Assembly: GCA_937889795.1 (NCBI GenBank)
Contig: CALBZH010000551.1
Coordinates: forward strand, 1 to 16,285
DNA from: an uncultured Syntrophobacteraceae bacterium
GTDB lineage: Bacteria; Desulfobacterota; Syntrophobacteria; Syntrophobacterales; Syntrophobacteraceae
Direction of reading: 5' to 3'
DNA: 16,285 bases
The notes beneath the pieces were generated by a model. It was not told where the DNA came from. It saw only the letters and a list, made by a program, of their open reading frames with translations, and did no database searches. Positions 1 to 7,629 of the stretch are shown here, in pieces; position 1 is the stretch's first letter; each line of letters begins with the position of its first letter. A program made the translations under genes and the position numbers.

Positions 1-46
1 AGATATCCACTCGTGACTGGAGTTCAGACGTGTGCTCTTCCGATCT
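1..46. other. Illumina TruSeq adapter remnant (assembly artefact)
   Basis: The first 46 bases are the reverse complement of a TruSeq index adapter: they contain GTGACTGGAGTTCAGACGTG followed by TGCTCTTCCGATCT, preceded by the reverse complement of the GAGTGGAT index region, which I recognise as index 23. They mirror positions 16240-16285 exactly. This is library-construction sequence that survived trimming, so nothing here is genomic. The reading frame that appears to start at 32 with Met-Leu-Phe-Arg-Ser is translated adapter, not the true N-terminus of the first gene. Confidence 0.98.
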
Positions 47-508
47 GACCCTCGGTCAGGCGGGAATCCCTCGCCGGTTCCCATCGCTCACCCCCCGAAA
101 CCGCTGTCATCGAGCTCCGAGCGTGTGAAGCCCCAAAATGACAGCTTGGTCGTCGCTCCCCCTGGTGGGGCGCCTTCTCTCTCCACGCGATCGGACAGGA
201 AAGGGGTGGGTGATCGGACAATGGCCCCTTCGGGTGTCCCGTCTGCCGCTCGGGGGCAATCCGAGCGGGGAGTTTCGAAGTCCCCGTCCCCGTCCCCGTC
301 TCCAGCGCCGTCCATCAAACAGCCCCAAGAGCGACCGCGAGGCGCTTCCTCCGTGTCTGCGGAGTCCAGCAAGAGTAACGTTTCCAAGGCATCCCGATCG
401 TCTCCGCGGGGGACGACCGGCAAGGACAAGCCGCAAGAGGGGCGAAACCGCCCCGACCCTTCTGGAATCGTTGACTGGTTCATCGACAAGCGCAGTAACC
501 AGAACTGA
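47..508 (+). CDS. C-terminal part of a Ser/Pro-rich protein of unknown function (5' end missing)
   Basis: An open frame enters from the adapter junction and ends at TGA 506-508, leaving 153 genomic codons. The visible part is low complexity: rich in Ser, Pro, Arg, Lys and Gln, with a run of four Ser-Pro pairs (281-304), then a short more ordered end, SGIVDWFIDKRSNQN. There is no membrane segment or recognisable domain. High G+C at third positions and only 12 bases to the next gene favour this frame over an overlapping one starting at 138. It is probably a disordered tail or linker of a larger protein whose functional domain lies off the contig. I do not recognise the family and assign no function. 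The reading frame itself is moderately certain; the start is lost. Confidence 0.55.
   Translation, partial: DPRSGGNPSPVPIAHPPKPLSSSSERVKPQNDSLVVAPPGGAPSLSTRSDRKGVGDRTMAPSGVPSAARGQSERGVSKSPSPSPSPAPSIKQPQERPRGASSVSAESSKSNVSKASRSSPRGTTGKDKPQEGRNRPDPSGIVDWFIDKRSNQN
281..304 (+). repeat. Short tandem hexamer repeat (TCCCCG) coding for Ser-Pro pairs
   Basis: Three exact copies of TCCCCG (281-298) are followed by a degenerate fourth, TCTCCA (299-304). They are in frame with the partial gene and encode Ser-Pro four times. Because the unit is six bases, slippage would change the length of the linker without breaking the frame. Confidence 0.8.
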
Positions 509-520
509 GAGCTGGCAGCC

Positions 521-997
521 ATGAGACCGCTTGTTTCGTTGAAGCTCCCCGGATTCATGGCTGCACTCCTCCTGGCCGCCATGGCCTTGGTCTCCTTGCA
601 AACTCTGCGATCCGCATGGGTTGGTGCTTCTGAGCTTTCTGAGCAGGGCTGTCCCGATGAGGATTCGCAGACAGCCGTTGAGCAAATCGGTGAGGACCCG
701 GAAGATTACGTTGGATGCAGGTTGATCCTCCAGGGGACCCTGTACCGAATGCAGGGAGTTGATCAGATCCTCTATTCCATCAAGCTGAGCTCGGGGGAGA
801 GCTTCGAAGTTCGGTCATGGGCTCCGGATGAGGGCGCTCCGCGCGCGGAGCAGGGGGAGTCCGCGGATGACGCCCGCAGCATGACTTCATACGTCGGTCG
901 TGAGCTCCGCATTGAGGGGAAGCTTGTGCGGGAGCGAAATGGCCGGATTGTCGTGGAAGCATCGATTGTCGAAGAGCTCGGCGGAGCTTCGGAATAG
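521..997 (+). CDS. Small exported or membrane-anchored protein, possible OB-like fold
   Basis: This 158-residue protein begins with a typical export signal: basic residues (MRPLVSLK), then a hydrophobic stretch at about residues 12-27. The mature part is acidic and carries two similar segments, one around YVGCRLILQGTLYRM and one around YVGRELRIEGKLVRE. Each has the pattern Tyr-Val-Gly, then alternating hydrophobic residues and a Gly, as in beta strands of small OB-fold-like periplasmic proteins that start with 'vGk.v.v.G.v'. The similarity is by eye only. A single Cys lies in the first segment and another just after the signal. The ATG follows the upstream stop by 12 bases, with only a weak ribosome-binding site (GAGAG), so coupling to the preceding gene is likely. 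Function unknown. Confidence 0.7.
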   Translation: MRPLVSLKLPGFMAALLLAAMALVSLQTLRSAWVGASELSEQGCPDEDSQTAVEQIGEDPEDYVGCRLILQGTLYRMQGVDQILYSIKLSSGESFEVRSWAPDEGAPRAEQGESADDARSMTSYVGRELRIEGKLVRERNGRIVVEASIVEELGGASE

Positions 998-1024
998 GAC
1001 GGAACGGGCCTTCAGCTCAGTGAT

Positions 1025-1053
1025 TTGCACGATAACTATTTAATGATTATTAG
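1025..1053 (+). promoter_or_regulatory. Possible sigma-70-type promoter for the small protein and kinase
   Basis: TTGCAC (1025-1030) and TATTAG (1048-1053) are separated by 17 bases, in a locally AT-rich patch within an otherwise GC-rich region and just ahead of the 55-codon gene. Both hexamers are imperfect, matching the consensus at about four of six positions each. Confidence 0.3.
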
Positions 1054-1071
1054 AAAAGCGAGGTGAAAGCT

Positions 1072-1239
1072 ATGACAAACTCGCTGAAGCATGCTTGTGT
1101 TTACGGGAACCACGTGTATCCGGATGGATATCGATTTCACGGTTATTTCCGCGATCTGGTGTGTGAGGAAGGCAAGTGGCACGAGAGCGATGAGGATTGC
1201 GATGAGTCGAAGGTTTCGCTTGCCTATATCTACCACTGA
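1072..1239 (+). CDS. 55-residue Cys-containing small protein of unknown function
   Basis: ATG 1072 to TGA 1237-1239 encodes 55 residues beginning MTNSLKHACVYGNHVYPDGY. A good ribosome-binding site (GAGGTGA) sits about 6 bases upstream. The protein has three Cys and a pattern of Cys-x-Tyr-Gly-x2-Val-Tyr-x2-Gly, later Cys-x2-Gly-x-Trp, resembling small beta-rich, Cys-bearing domains such as DUF1496-like or VWFC-like modules; this is a visual resemblance only. It is acidic towards the C-terminus and has no signal peptide or membrane helix. The stop is 6 bases before the kinase ATG and the kinase has a poor ribosome-binding site of its own, so the two are probably translationally coupled. A role with the kinase is inferred from position alone. 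Confidence 0.65.
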   Translation: MTNSLKHACVYGNHVYPDGYRFHGYFRDLVCEEGKWHESDEDCDESKVSLAYIYH

Positions 1240-1245
1240 GCTCTT

Positions 1246-2856
1246 ATGCCGAACCTGCCTGTAAGAGTTCTTCTGGTTGGCTCCGATCAGAGCGACTTTG
1301 TGCTGTTGCGGGACCTGCTCGGCAATCCCGCGAGCGGGTCCTACGACGTGTATTGGGCGAGCGATCACGCCAAAGCCATGGAGTACCTGGCGGAAGGGTT
1401 GTGCGACATTTGTGTGCTCGACGCTCACCAGGCGGAGGGCAATGGACTCCAGCTGCTTTCGGAAATGACCATCCGTCGGTGCAAAGCCCCCGTCCTCTTT
1501 CTTTCAGCGGAGGCGGATCACGAGGTCGACGTGAAGGCCATGCGGGCCGGAGCGGCCGATTACCTGGTCAAGAAGGACCTCAATGGCCCACTGCTTGAGC
1601 GCTCCATCCGATATGCCATCGAGCGTAAACGGGCCACGGACGCTCTCCGGAAGAGCGAGAAGAAATACCGGGAGCTCGTCGAAAAAGCCAGCAGCATCAT
1701 CGTGCACTTGGACTCCGACGGCACGATTGCGTTCATAAACGAGTTTACCGAAGCGTTTTTCGGCTATCCCTCCCACGGGGTCCTGGGGCGCAACGTTCTG
1801 GGGACTCTTATCCCACCGGTCGATTCCGAGGGGCGCGAGATGGCCCCTCTCCTTCGGGAAGTCTTGGTGCGCCCGGAGAGTCACACGCGTCTCGAAACCG
1901 AGGTGCTGCGGAAAAATGGGGGCCGCGCATGGGTCGTCTGGACCATCAGAGCTATCCTGACCCCCGAAGGCAAACCGGACGGGGTCCTTGCCGTTGGAAC
2001 CGATGTGACCGACCAGAGACGTGCGGGGATCAGCGATATCACGGAACGCCGGGCGCTCCAAAAGCAGCTTTTGCATCGAGAGAAGCTGGCATCTCTTGGG
2101 CTGCTGGTTTCGGGAATCACCCATGAGATCAACAACCCGAACACCTTCATATCCTTCAATCTTCCCATCTTGCGGGATTATCTCTCAGCCCTGATGCCCA
2201 TATTCGACGAATATGCCAGCCAGCATCCCGACTTGCGGTTTTTCTACATGCCATACCCTCGTTTCCGGGCGGATCTTTTCAAGCTGCTCGACAACATGGA
2301 GCACGGGACAAGCCGCATCACAGGGATCGTGTCCAGCCTCAAAAACTTTCTGAGGAAACGGGACGGGTCGGAGCTGCAGAAGACGGACATCAGCAGCCTC
2401 ATCGAGCAGATCGTGTCCATCTCGCAGCCGGAGATCCGAAAGAAGGTCAAATCCTTCCAGGTCATCGTGCCGGAGGGACTCCCGGAGATCACCACCGACC
2501 CCGAGGCCGTTCAACAGGTGGTTCTCAACCTGCTGATCAACGCGGCACAGGCTTGTGACAAGCCCGACTCCGAGGTCACCCTGCGGGTCGGCAGGTTGGC
2601 TCTCGATAAGAGGAGTCTCTTCATTGAAGTGCGAGACAACGGAATGGGAATAGACGACGCAGTCAAAAGACGCATTTTCGACCCTTTTTTCACGACGAAA
2701 GGATCGGCGTCCGGTACAGGGCTCGGACTCTATATCTGTTACAACCTCCTGCAGAACTTGGGAGGCCAAATCGAGGTGGACAGCACCCCGGGTGCAGGAA
2801 GTGTCTTCCGCATTGTCCTGACGGACCACGGAAATGTGGAAGAGCCTGAGTCCTAA
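1246..2856 (+). CDS. Cytoplasmic hybrid sensor histidine kinase (receiver-PAS-HisKA-HATPase)
   Basis: This 536-residue signalling kinase has an N-terminal receiver domain (about 5-125) with likely phospho-acceptor D59, switch Ser87 and conserved Lys109; the usual acidic pair is reduced to D14 (with D17 nearby). A PAS domain follows (about 140-260), then HisKA with H293 in the motif HEINNP. The dimerisation domain carries a long insert (about 300-350, ILRDYLSALMPIFDEYASQH region), a form I associate with deltaproteobacterial kinases. The ATPase domain has the N box (NLLINAAQA, N432), G1 (DNGMGID, D464), F box (FDPFFTTK) and G2 (GTGLGL, from G490). There is no membrane segment, so it should sense a cytoplasmic or receiver-delivered signal. 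No output regulator lies next to it. The PAS end appears doubled (D253VT and D264IT), see findings. ATG 1246 is chosen because it precedes the receiver's first strand and follows the small gene by 6 bases. Confidence 0.93.
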   Translation: MPNLPVRVLLVGSDQSDFVLLRDLLGNPASGSYDVYWASDHAKAMEYLAEGLCDICVLDAHQAEGNGLQLLSEMTIRRCKAPVLFLSAEADHEVDVKAMRAGAADYLVKKDLNGPLLERSIRYAIERKRATDALRKSEKKYRELVEKASSIIVHLDSDGTIAFINEFTEAFFGYPSHGVLGRNVLGTLIPPVDSEGREMAPLLREVLVRPESHTRLETEVLRKNGGRAWVVWTIRAILTPEGKPDGVLAVGTDVTDQRRAGISDITERRALQKQLLHREKLASLGLLVSGITHEINNPNTFISFNLPILRDYLSALMPIFDEYASQHPDLRFFYMPYPRFRADLFKLLDNMEHGTSRITGIVSSLKNFLRKRDGSELQKTDISSLIEQIVSISQPEIRKKVKSFQVIVPEGLPEITTDPEAVQQVVLNLLINAAQACDKPDSEVTLRVGRLALDKRSLFIEVRDNGMGIDDAVKRRIFDPFFTTKGSASGTGLGLYICYNLLQNLGGQIEVDSTPGAGSVFRIVLTDHGNVEEPES

Positions 2857-3419
2857 GAAAGGGATTCAGGGAGCCTCGCTCTGTCCCCGGATTCCTTCCC
2901 AACGAATTGGCCAAGGGGACCCTCCATGCACGGGCGGACCATCTCAAATTGGACTACTTAAAGATAAATGTTATTTGATCTAACCTCTTAGACTTTAATT
3001 CTCTCCCATTTTGGCATATTGCCGCTTTTCATCGCTCTTCCTTCCATCGGACGATCACTCACCGTATACTCTGTAATTATCTGAAGCGAATACGTAAAAA
3101 CACTGTATTGCCTGCTCCATTCGCGGCATGTTGTTTGCCGAAGCATTACTTGGCCCGTAGCTCGGGGAAACGACGGATCGAGGTCTGGATCCCCCTTGTT
3201 CTTCCGTGGCGGGGGTGTTGAGCAATCGATGCCGCACCTTTGATACGTAAATGCATGTAGTCATGGATAGGGAATTGCCTGTAATGGGGATTGAAATACG
3301 TATGACGCTAAGTTAGGGTACTGGCACGCTTGAGACCCAAACATGGGCAATGGCTTGGACGGTTTCTCCAGACGAAGCCGGTCGGCGTGAGCACTTCATA
3401 GCAGAAAGGGAGAGCACAA
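2857..3419 (+). other. Intergenic region with no convincing gene
   Basis: These 563 bases separate the kinase from the multicopper oxidase. Composition changes: 2940-3130 is markedly AT-richer than the genes on either side. Short open frames occur on the minus strand (3055-3264, 3308-3505) but have no ribosome-binding site and overlap or face the oxidase gene, so I read them as chance. Fragments of promoters are visible, for example TTGGAC at 2949-2954, TATACT at 3065-3070 and TTGAAA at 3291-3296, but none has a good partner at 16-18 bases. No clear terminator hairpin with a T-run follows the kinase. The region probably holds the oxidase promoter and its control sites, which I cannot place. 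Confidence 0.5.
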
Positions 3420-5729
3420 ATGGACAAGAGAGAATTTGAAATGAGCCGCCGAGCCGTCCTGAAGTGCGGGTTGATAGCGGGTGCGACCGTAGTCGGGTCA
3501 CGCATCCTCGGACCAGCCTATGCCCAGGTGACGGATTGCGTCGAGGTGCTCCTTCCCGAGCCCGGTCCTTGCGGGGTGCAGGAAGTCTGGTCAACCTCGC
3601 CATTTATTGTGGACCCATTCAGCACCAACAACCCGCTTCCGGTTCCGAAGGCCCTCACGACGGGTTTTCGACAGCCCGTCGGGTCTCGCCGAGTGCCTCT
3701 GTGGACCGTGCGTAAGTCACAGCCCGGGTGCGTGGGTGGCGTGGTGAGCCCGGCGCTCATGCGAGCGGGCAAGCAGGACTCCTATGGAGGAATGCACCAG
3801 TTCAGGCCGGCCGATATCAATGTCGGGGTTAAGGCCGGTGTTCGTGCCGCGGATGGGGTCAAGAAATATTTGCTGGCGACAACGCCCCTGGTTTATCACA
3901 TCCGGGTACAGCTCGGCCTCCACAGCTTTACCTCATCCAAGGTGAGGCCCATCGACAAGAACGGCAACTTCCTGACCCAGGCCGATCTGACCGATGCGGG
4001 CATCGCCGTCACGCTGGATGCCAACGGACGGGTGGACCTTCCCGCGAGCACTATTTACGGGTTCAACGGGACGTTCCCGGGGCCCATGATCAATGTCGAA
4101 TATGGCAAGCCGGTTATCGTGCGATTTGAAAACGACCTCGACCTAAATCCCAACAACCTGAATCGGGGGGATTTCGGGGTTCCGCAATTCCTCACCCATC
4201 TCCACAACGGGCATACGGCGCCCGAGAGCGACGGTCAACCGCACTACATGCAGCACAATGACGGTGGCTACATCCCGGGTGACTTCGTCGACAACCTGTA
4301 CCTCAACTGGCCTGCGGGGGGCGATCCCTGCGAGATGCAGTCTTTCCTGTGGTTCCATGACCACCGCATGCACCACACGGGCGCAAACGTGTACAAGGGC
4401 ATGGTCGGACTGTTTCCGATGTACGATCCGGGGGTTCCGGTCAACCCGAGACGACCGACCGGCCCCAAGGTTCCCGGAACCGGTCTGGATCCCGGTGACG
4501 AGCGAAAAGGCCTGCGTCTCCCGGGAGTGCGGGTGAGGGGCGCTGGCGGGACCTTCAACGTCAAGTACGACATCCCCATGGCTCTCTATGACTGCCAGCT
4601 TGACGACGGCGTTGCGCCTCACGCGGATTTTCGAACCGGGGACCCCCTCATTCACTCCCTCCCGGTCGTGGACCCGGCCAGCTGCGGCGAGCCCCAGCCG
4701 GACCAGTGGGGCAAGACCTTTTTCCGCTATGCCCCGAACCATGGCTTCGTGGGGGACATCTTCACGGTCAACGGCAAGGCCTTCCCGGTTCTCAACGTCT
4801 TCAAGCGGCGGTACCGTTTCCGGTGGCTGGGTGCCTCGATCGCACGCATTTACGAGCTCGCTTTCATGACTTCCGCCGCCGGCCCGCAGCCTCGTCCCGG
4901 GACACAGGGGCAGTGGCAGATTCCCGACGGACGGTTGTGGAAGCCGAATGCGATGACCCAAATCGCCAGCATGGGAGGGCTCCTGCCCAAGCCGGTTCTC
5001 CGCGATTCCATCCAGATCTGGCCGGCGACCCGCCGCGAGGTCATCGTCGACTTCACGAACGCCAACACGGGCGACGTCATCTACCTCACGAACCTCCTGG
5101 AGATGAAGGACGGACGCAAACCGGACTTCAACCGACCAGAGGATGATCTCAACACGGTTCCGTACAAGGTGCCGATGCTGAAGATCGTCGTCGGTGGTCT
5201 TCCTCCCGAGAGGGACAACAGCATCATGCCGACCGTCAGCACGACGCTGCGACCCGCGCCGCAACTGCCAACCCAGGCCGAAATGGATCTGCTCCCTCAC
5301 AGAACGTTCACCCTGGAGCAGGGTGGTGGCTTTGGCGACGCAGCCCGCTGGGTGATCAACGGCTTGCCGTTCGATCCCTCGCAGTCACTGACCTCCCTGT
5401 CTGGAGACGAAGAAGCGAATCCGGGGAACATCGGCAATCCAAAACGCGGGAAGCCTGAAATCTGGACCCTCCGGAACGGAGGCGGGGGCTGGGTCCATCC
5501 GATGCACATGCACCAGGAGGAGCACACCGTCATTGCTCGGTTTGACGGCGGCAACAACCTCATTCATCCGGACGACACCGGGAAAGAAGACGTGTGCAAC
5601 CTGGATGAGAACGAGTCGGTGACGGTTTACCGGAACTTCAGAACCTTTACCGGCCCGTATGTCGCCCACTGCCACAATCTGGCCCACGAGGATCACAACA
5701 TGATGTTCGGGTTTGCCATCGATCCCTGA
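3420..5729 (+). CDS. Tat-exported multicopper oxidase, CotA/bilirubin-oxidase-like, enlarged
   Basis: This 769-residue periplasmic oxidase should couple one-electron oxidation of a substrate (Cu(I), Mn(II), phenols or similar) to reduction of O2 to water. The N-terminus is a twin-arginine signal: SRRAVLK (9-15), a hydrophobic stretch and a likely cut after AYA (35). All four copper-ligand motifs are present: THLHNGH (H260, H262), WFHDHRMHHT (H313, H315), HPMHMH (H693, H696, H698) and HCHNLAHEDHNMM (H750, C751, H752, H756, axial M761). By analogy with CotA these give an intact type 1 site and trinuclear cluster. It is longer than CotA (about 513 residues): extra sequence lies at about 40-190 before the first cupredoxin domain and between domains. 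ATG 3420 has a GGGAG ribosome-binding site; M8 (3441) is a possible alternative. A terminator follows. Its place beside Cus-type genes suggests periplasmic copper detoxification, but the substrate is inferred. Confidence 0.92.
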   Translation: MDKREFEMSRRAVLKCGLIAGATVVGSRILGPAYAQVTDCVEVLLPEPGPCGVQEVWSTSPFIVDPFSTNNPLPVPKALTTGFRQPVGSRRVPLWTVRKSQPGCVGGVVSPALMRAGKQDSYGGMHQFRPADINVGVKAGVRAADGVKKYLLATTPLVYHIRVQLGLHSFTSSKVRPIDKNGNFLTQADLTDAGIAVTLDANGRVDLPASTIYGFNGTFPGPMINVEYGKPVIVRFENDLDLNPNNLNRGDFGVPQFLTHLHNGHTAPESDGQPHYMQHNDGGYIPGDFVDNLYLNWPAGGDPCEMQSFLWFHDHRMHHTGANVYKGMVGLFPMYDPGVPVNPRRPTGPKVPGTGLDPGDERKGLRLPGVRVRGAGGTFNVKYDIPMALYDCQLDDGVAPHADFRTGDPLIHSLPVVDPASCGEPQPDQWGKTFFRYAPNHGFVGDIFTVNGKAFPVLNVFKRRYRFRWLGASIARIYELAFMTSAAGPQPRPGTQGQWQIPDGRLWKPNAMTQIASMGGLLPKPVLRDSIQIWPATRREVIVDFTNANTGDVIYLTNLLEMKDGRKPDFNRPEDDLNTVPYKVPMLKIVVGGLPPERDNSIMPTVSTTLRPAPQLPTQAEMDLLPHRTFTLEQGGGFGDAARWVINGLPFDPSQSLTSLSGDEEANPGNIGNPKRGKPEIWTLRNGGGGWVHPMHMHQEEHTVIARFDGGNNLIHPDDTGKEDVCNLDENESVTVYRNFRTFTGPYVAHCHNLAHEDHNMMFGFAIDP

Positions 5730-5782
5730 GGCCCTTGCTCTGCGCAGCGATACCCCGGCGTCCCGGCGCCGGCTCTCCCGGA

Positions 5783-5811
5783 CCCTCGCGCCAACGCGGG
5801 GGTTCTTATTT
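5783..5811 (+). terminator. Rho-independent terminator after the multicopper oxidase
   Basis: CCCTCGCG (5783-5790), a CCAA loop and CGCGGGGG (5795-5802) form an 8-base-pair stem with one T-G pair, followed by TTCTTATTT (5803-5811). It lies 54 bases after the oxidase stop, so the oxidase is probably transcribed separately from the efflux genes. Confidence 0.75.
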
Positions 5812-5951
5812 GATGCAGACGACAGCGTGATCCCGAGCCGCTTCGAATTCGTTAATGCGTGAGCCGGACAAGTGATTTACTATTCATCTTCGGGGGGCCT
5901 TGGCCGCTCCGGGAGGTCGTCCCGGTCCCGCCCCGAAGAAAGGTGCCGTCC

Positions 5952-7577
5952 ATGAGGAAAGCCGCTGCTATCGTCTTGCTGCTCCTGTCGAGCACCGGAA
6001 TGTTTCTGGCCGGATCATGGTACAGCGGCCGTCCGGCCCATAACCCGGTTGACGCGGGCGACCGCAAGGTTCTCTATTACGTGGACCCCATGAACCCCGC
6101 GCACACCTCGGACAAACCCGGCCTTGCCCCTTGCGGCATGCCCATGGAGCCCGTTTATGCGCAGGAAGGAAAGACGGCGGGAAGCTCCATGTCACCGGGT
6201 GGCGTGACCATCAGCCCTCGGAAGCAGCAGCTTCTCGGGGTGCGAGTGGCCATGGTGGAGGAGACGTCGCGCGATCATGCTTTTCGCACGATCGGCCGCG
6301 TGGCGCCCATCGAGACCAGGGTTTATCGGCTCCTCGCGGGAGCCCCTGGCTTCGTTCGCGAGATCTCCGAGGTGACGACGGGCAGTGATGTGCAGAAGGA
6401 TCAATGGTTGGCGTCATTTTCTTCGCCCGATTCCGTTCCGTCGGTACAAAACTTCATTCTCGCTCTCAATACCATGGACCGCTACCGGGGGGACAACGCG
6501 GAGCGCTCCGCCGAGAACCTGGAGTCCAGCGCGAACTACCAGGCGCGCCTCGAGAAGCTGATGGAGATCGGGATTCCCCTGGCCCAGATCGAGGAGGTCA
6601 AGGCAACGCGCGCGGTTCCCAGGAGGACCAAGATTCTCTCTCCGATCGACGGCTTTGTGCTGGCGCGAAACATCTCGCCCGATCAGAAATTCGAGCGGGG
6701 CATTGAATGGTACCGGATCGCCGATTTGAGCCGCGTCTGGGTCCTCGCGGAGGTCTTCGAGCGGGAAGCGCAGTACATCAAGCCCGGGATGAGAGCCAAG
6801 GTGTCGCTTCCCCTGCGCGGGAAGGGCTTTGATGCAACCGTGACGCAGGTCGCCCCTCAGTTTGACGCAGCCACGCGCACCCTGAAGGTGCGTCTCGAGC
6901 TGGATAATCCGGAAAACGTACTCCGTCCCGACATGTTCGTGGACGTCGAGCTTCTCTTCTCCTTTCCTCCTGCCGTCGCCGTTCCCGCGGACGCCGTGCT
7001 GGACTCGGGGCGAAGGAAGACCGTCTTCGTCGATCTCGGAGAGGGCCGTTTCGAGCCCCGCATGGTCGAAACGGGCTGGCGCTTCGACGACCAGATGGAA
7101 ATCATCAAAGGGCTCGCGGCCGGGGAGCGGATCGTGACATCGGGCAACTTCCTGATCGATTCCGAAAGTCGGATCAAGCTCGCGGCCCAGGGGCTGTCCG
7201 GGATGCCAGAAGTCGACCCCACCTGCGGCGCCGAAGTCTACCCCGAAAACGCAACGGCCACGGGCTTGACAAACGAGCTCGAAGGGAAGACCTATTACTT
7301 CTGCTCACCGAAATGCAAGGAGCGGTTTGAGCAGGAGCATCCGTCCCGGATGACCCTGTCCGGGGAGCATGCGGGGTCTGGCAAGTCCTCCGTTCAATCC
7401 AAGGAGCAAGCTCCGGCGGGCATTGCCAAGGATCCTGTCTGTAAGATGTACACCCAGGAAAACAAGTCGAGGGCCGAAAAGCTGTTTCGGGAGTACCAAG
7501 GCAAGGTCTACTACTTTTGCTCCCCGCAGTGCCTGAAGGCCTTTGACAAGAATCCATCGCGCCACGTCGGGAAATGA
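5952..7577 (+). CDS. cusB: CusB-like periplasmic adaptor with N-terminal metal-binding domain and two C-terminal YHS domains
   Basis: This membrane-fusion protein should link the inner-membrane RND pump to an outer-membrane channel and help deliver copper or silver. From ATG 5952 it has 541 residues; the frame stays open back to GTG 5859, but 5952 is followed by a proper signal or anchor (MRKAAAIVLLLLSSTGMFLA) and preceded by AAGGTG. Residues 41-70 form a heavy-metal-binding domain (YYVDPMNP, SDKPGLAPCGMPMEP; M47, C61, M63, M65). The HlyD-type core spans about 80-410, with the lipoyl-like start near 'GAPGFVREI', a short helical hairpin and the beta-barrel region. Two YHS/TRASH-like domains then follow: C425 with C451 and C455 (YYFCSPKC), and C497 with C523 and C527 (YYFCSPQC). 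Typical CusB is about 400 residues and lacks these additions. The pump gene starts 52 bases downstream in the same operon. Confidence 0.92.
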   Translation: MRKAAAIVLLLLSSTGMFLAGSWYSGRPAHNPVDAGDRKVLYYVDPMNPAHTSDKPGLAPCGMPMEPVYAQEGKTAGSSMSPGGVTISPRKQQLLGVRVAMVEETSRDHAFRTIGRVAPIETRVYRLLAGAPGFVREISEVTTGSDVQKDQWLASFSSPDSVPSVQNFILALNTMDRYRGDNAERSAENLESSANYQARLEKLMEIGIPLAQIEEVKATRAVPRRTKILSPIDGFVLARNISPDQKFERGIEWYRIADLSRVWVLAEVFEREAQYIKPGMRAKVSLPLRGKGFDATVTQVAPQFDAATRTLKVRLELDNPENVLRPDMFVDVELLFSFPPAVAVPADAVLDSGRRKTVFVDLGEGRFEPRMVETGWRFDDQMEIIKGLAAGERIVTSGNFLIDSESRIKLAAQGLSGMPEVDPTCGAEVYPENATATGLTNELEGKTYYFCSPKCKERFEQEHPSRMTLSGEHAGSGKSSVQSKEQAPAGIAKDPVCKMYTQENKSRAEKLFREYQGKVYYFCSPQCLKAFDKNPSRHVGK

Positions 7578-7629
7578 CGGGAATCCTGTCGGCACGTATC
7601 GAGCTCCACAGCCACTTCGGGAAGAGATC

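Noticed and set aside
1..46. 46-base perfect terminal inverted repeat with 16240-16285, like a transposon or linear plasmid end
   Set aside because: The sequence is recognisably the TruSeq adapter with an index, so the symmetry is a library artefact.
138..524. 128-codon plus-strand frame overlapping the Ser/Pro-rich partial gene
   Set aside because: It overlaps the start of the next gene, has no ribosome-binding site and looks less protein-like than the frame ending at 508, although both are Arg/Ser-rich and the choice is not beyond doubt.
1246..2856. Kinase as the copper sensor controlling the efflux genes
   Set aside because: It has no periplasmic or metal-binding domain, no paired regulator nearby, and is separated from the copper genes by 563 bases.
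3321..3345. Sigma-54 promoter suggested by CTGGCACGCTTGAG upstream of the oxidase
   Set aside because: The GG element is present but no GC element (TTGCA/T) lies at the required spacing.
4143..5300. 385-codon minus-strand open frame inside the multicopper oxidase
   Set aside because: The plus strand encodes all four copper motifs here. The antisense frame has no recognisable domain and is a product of high GC.
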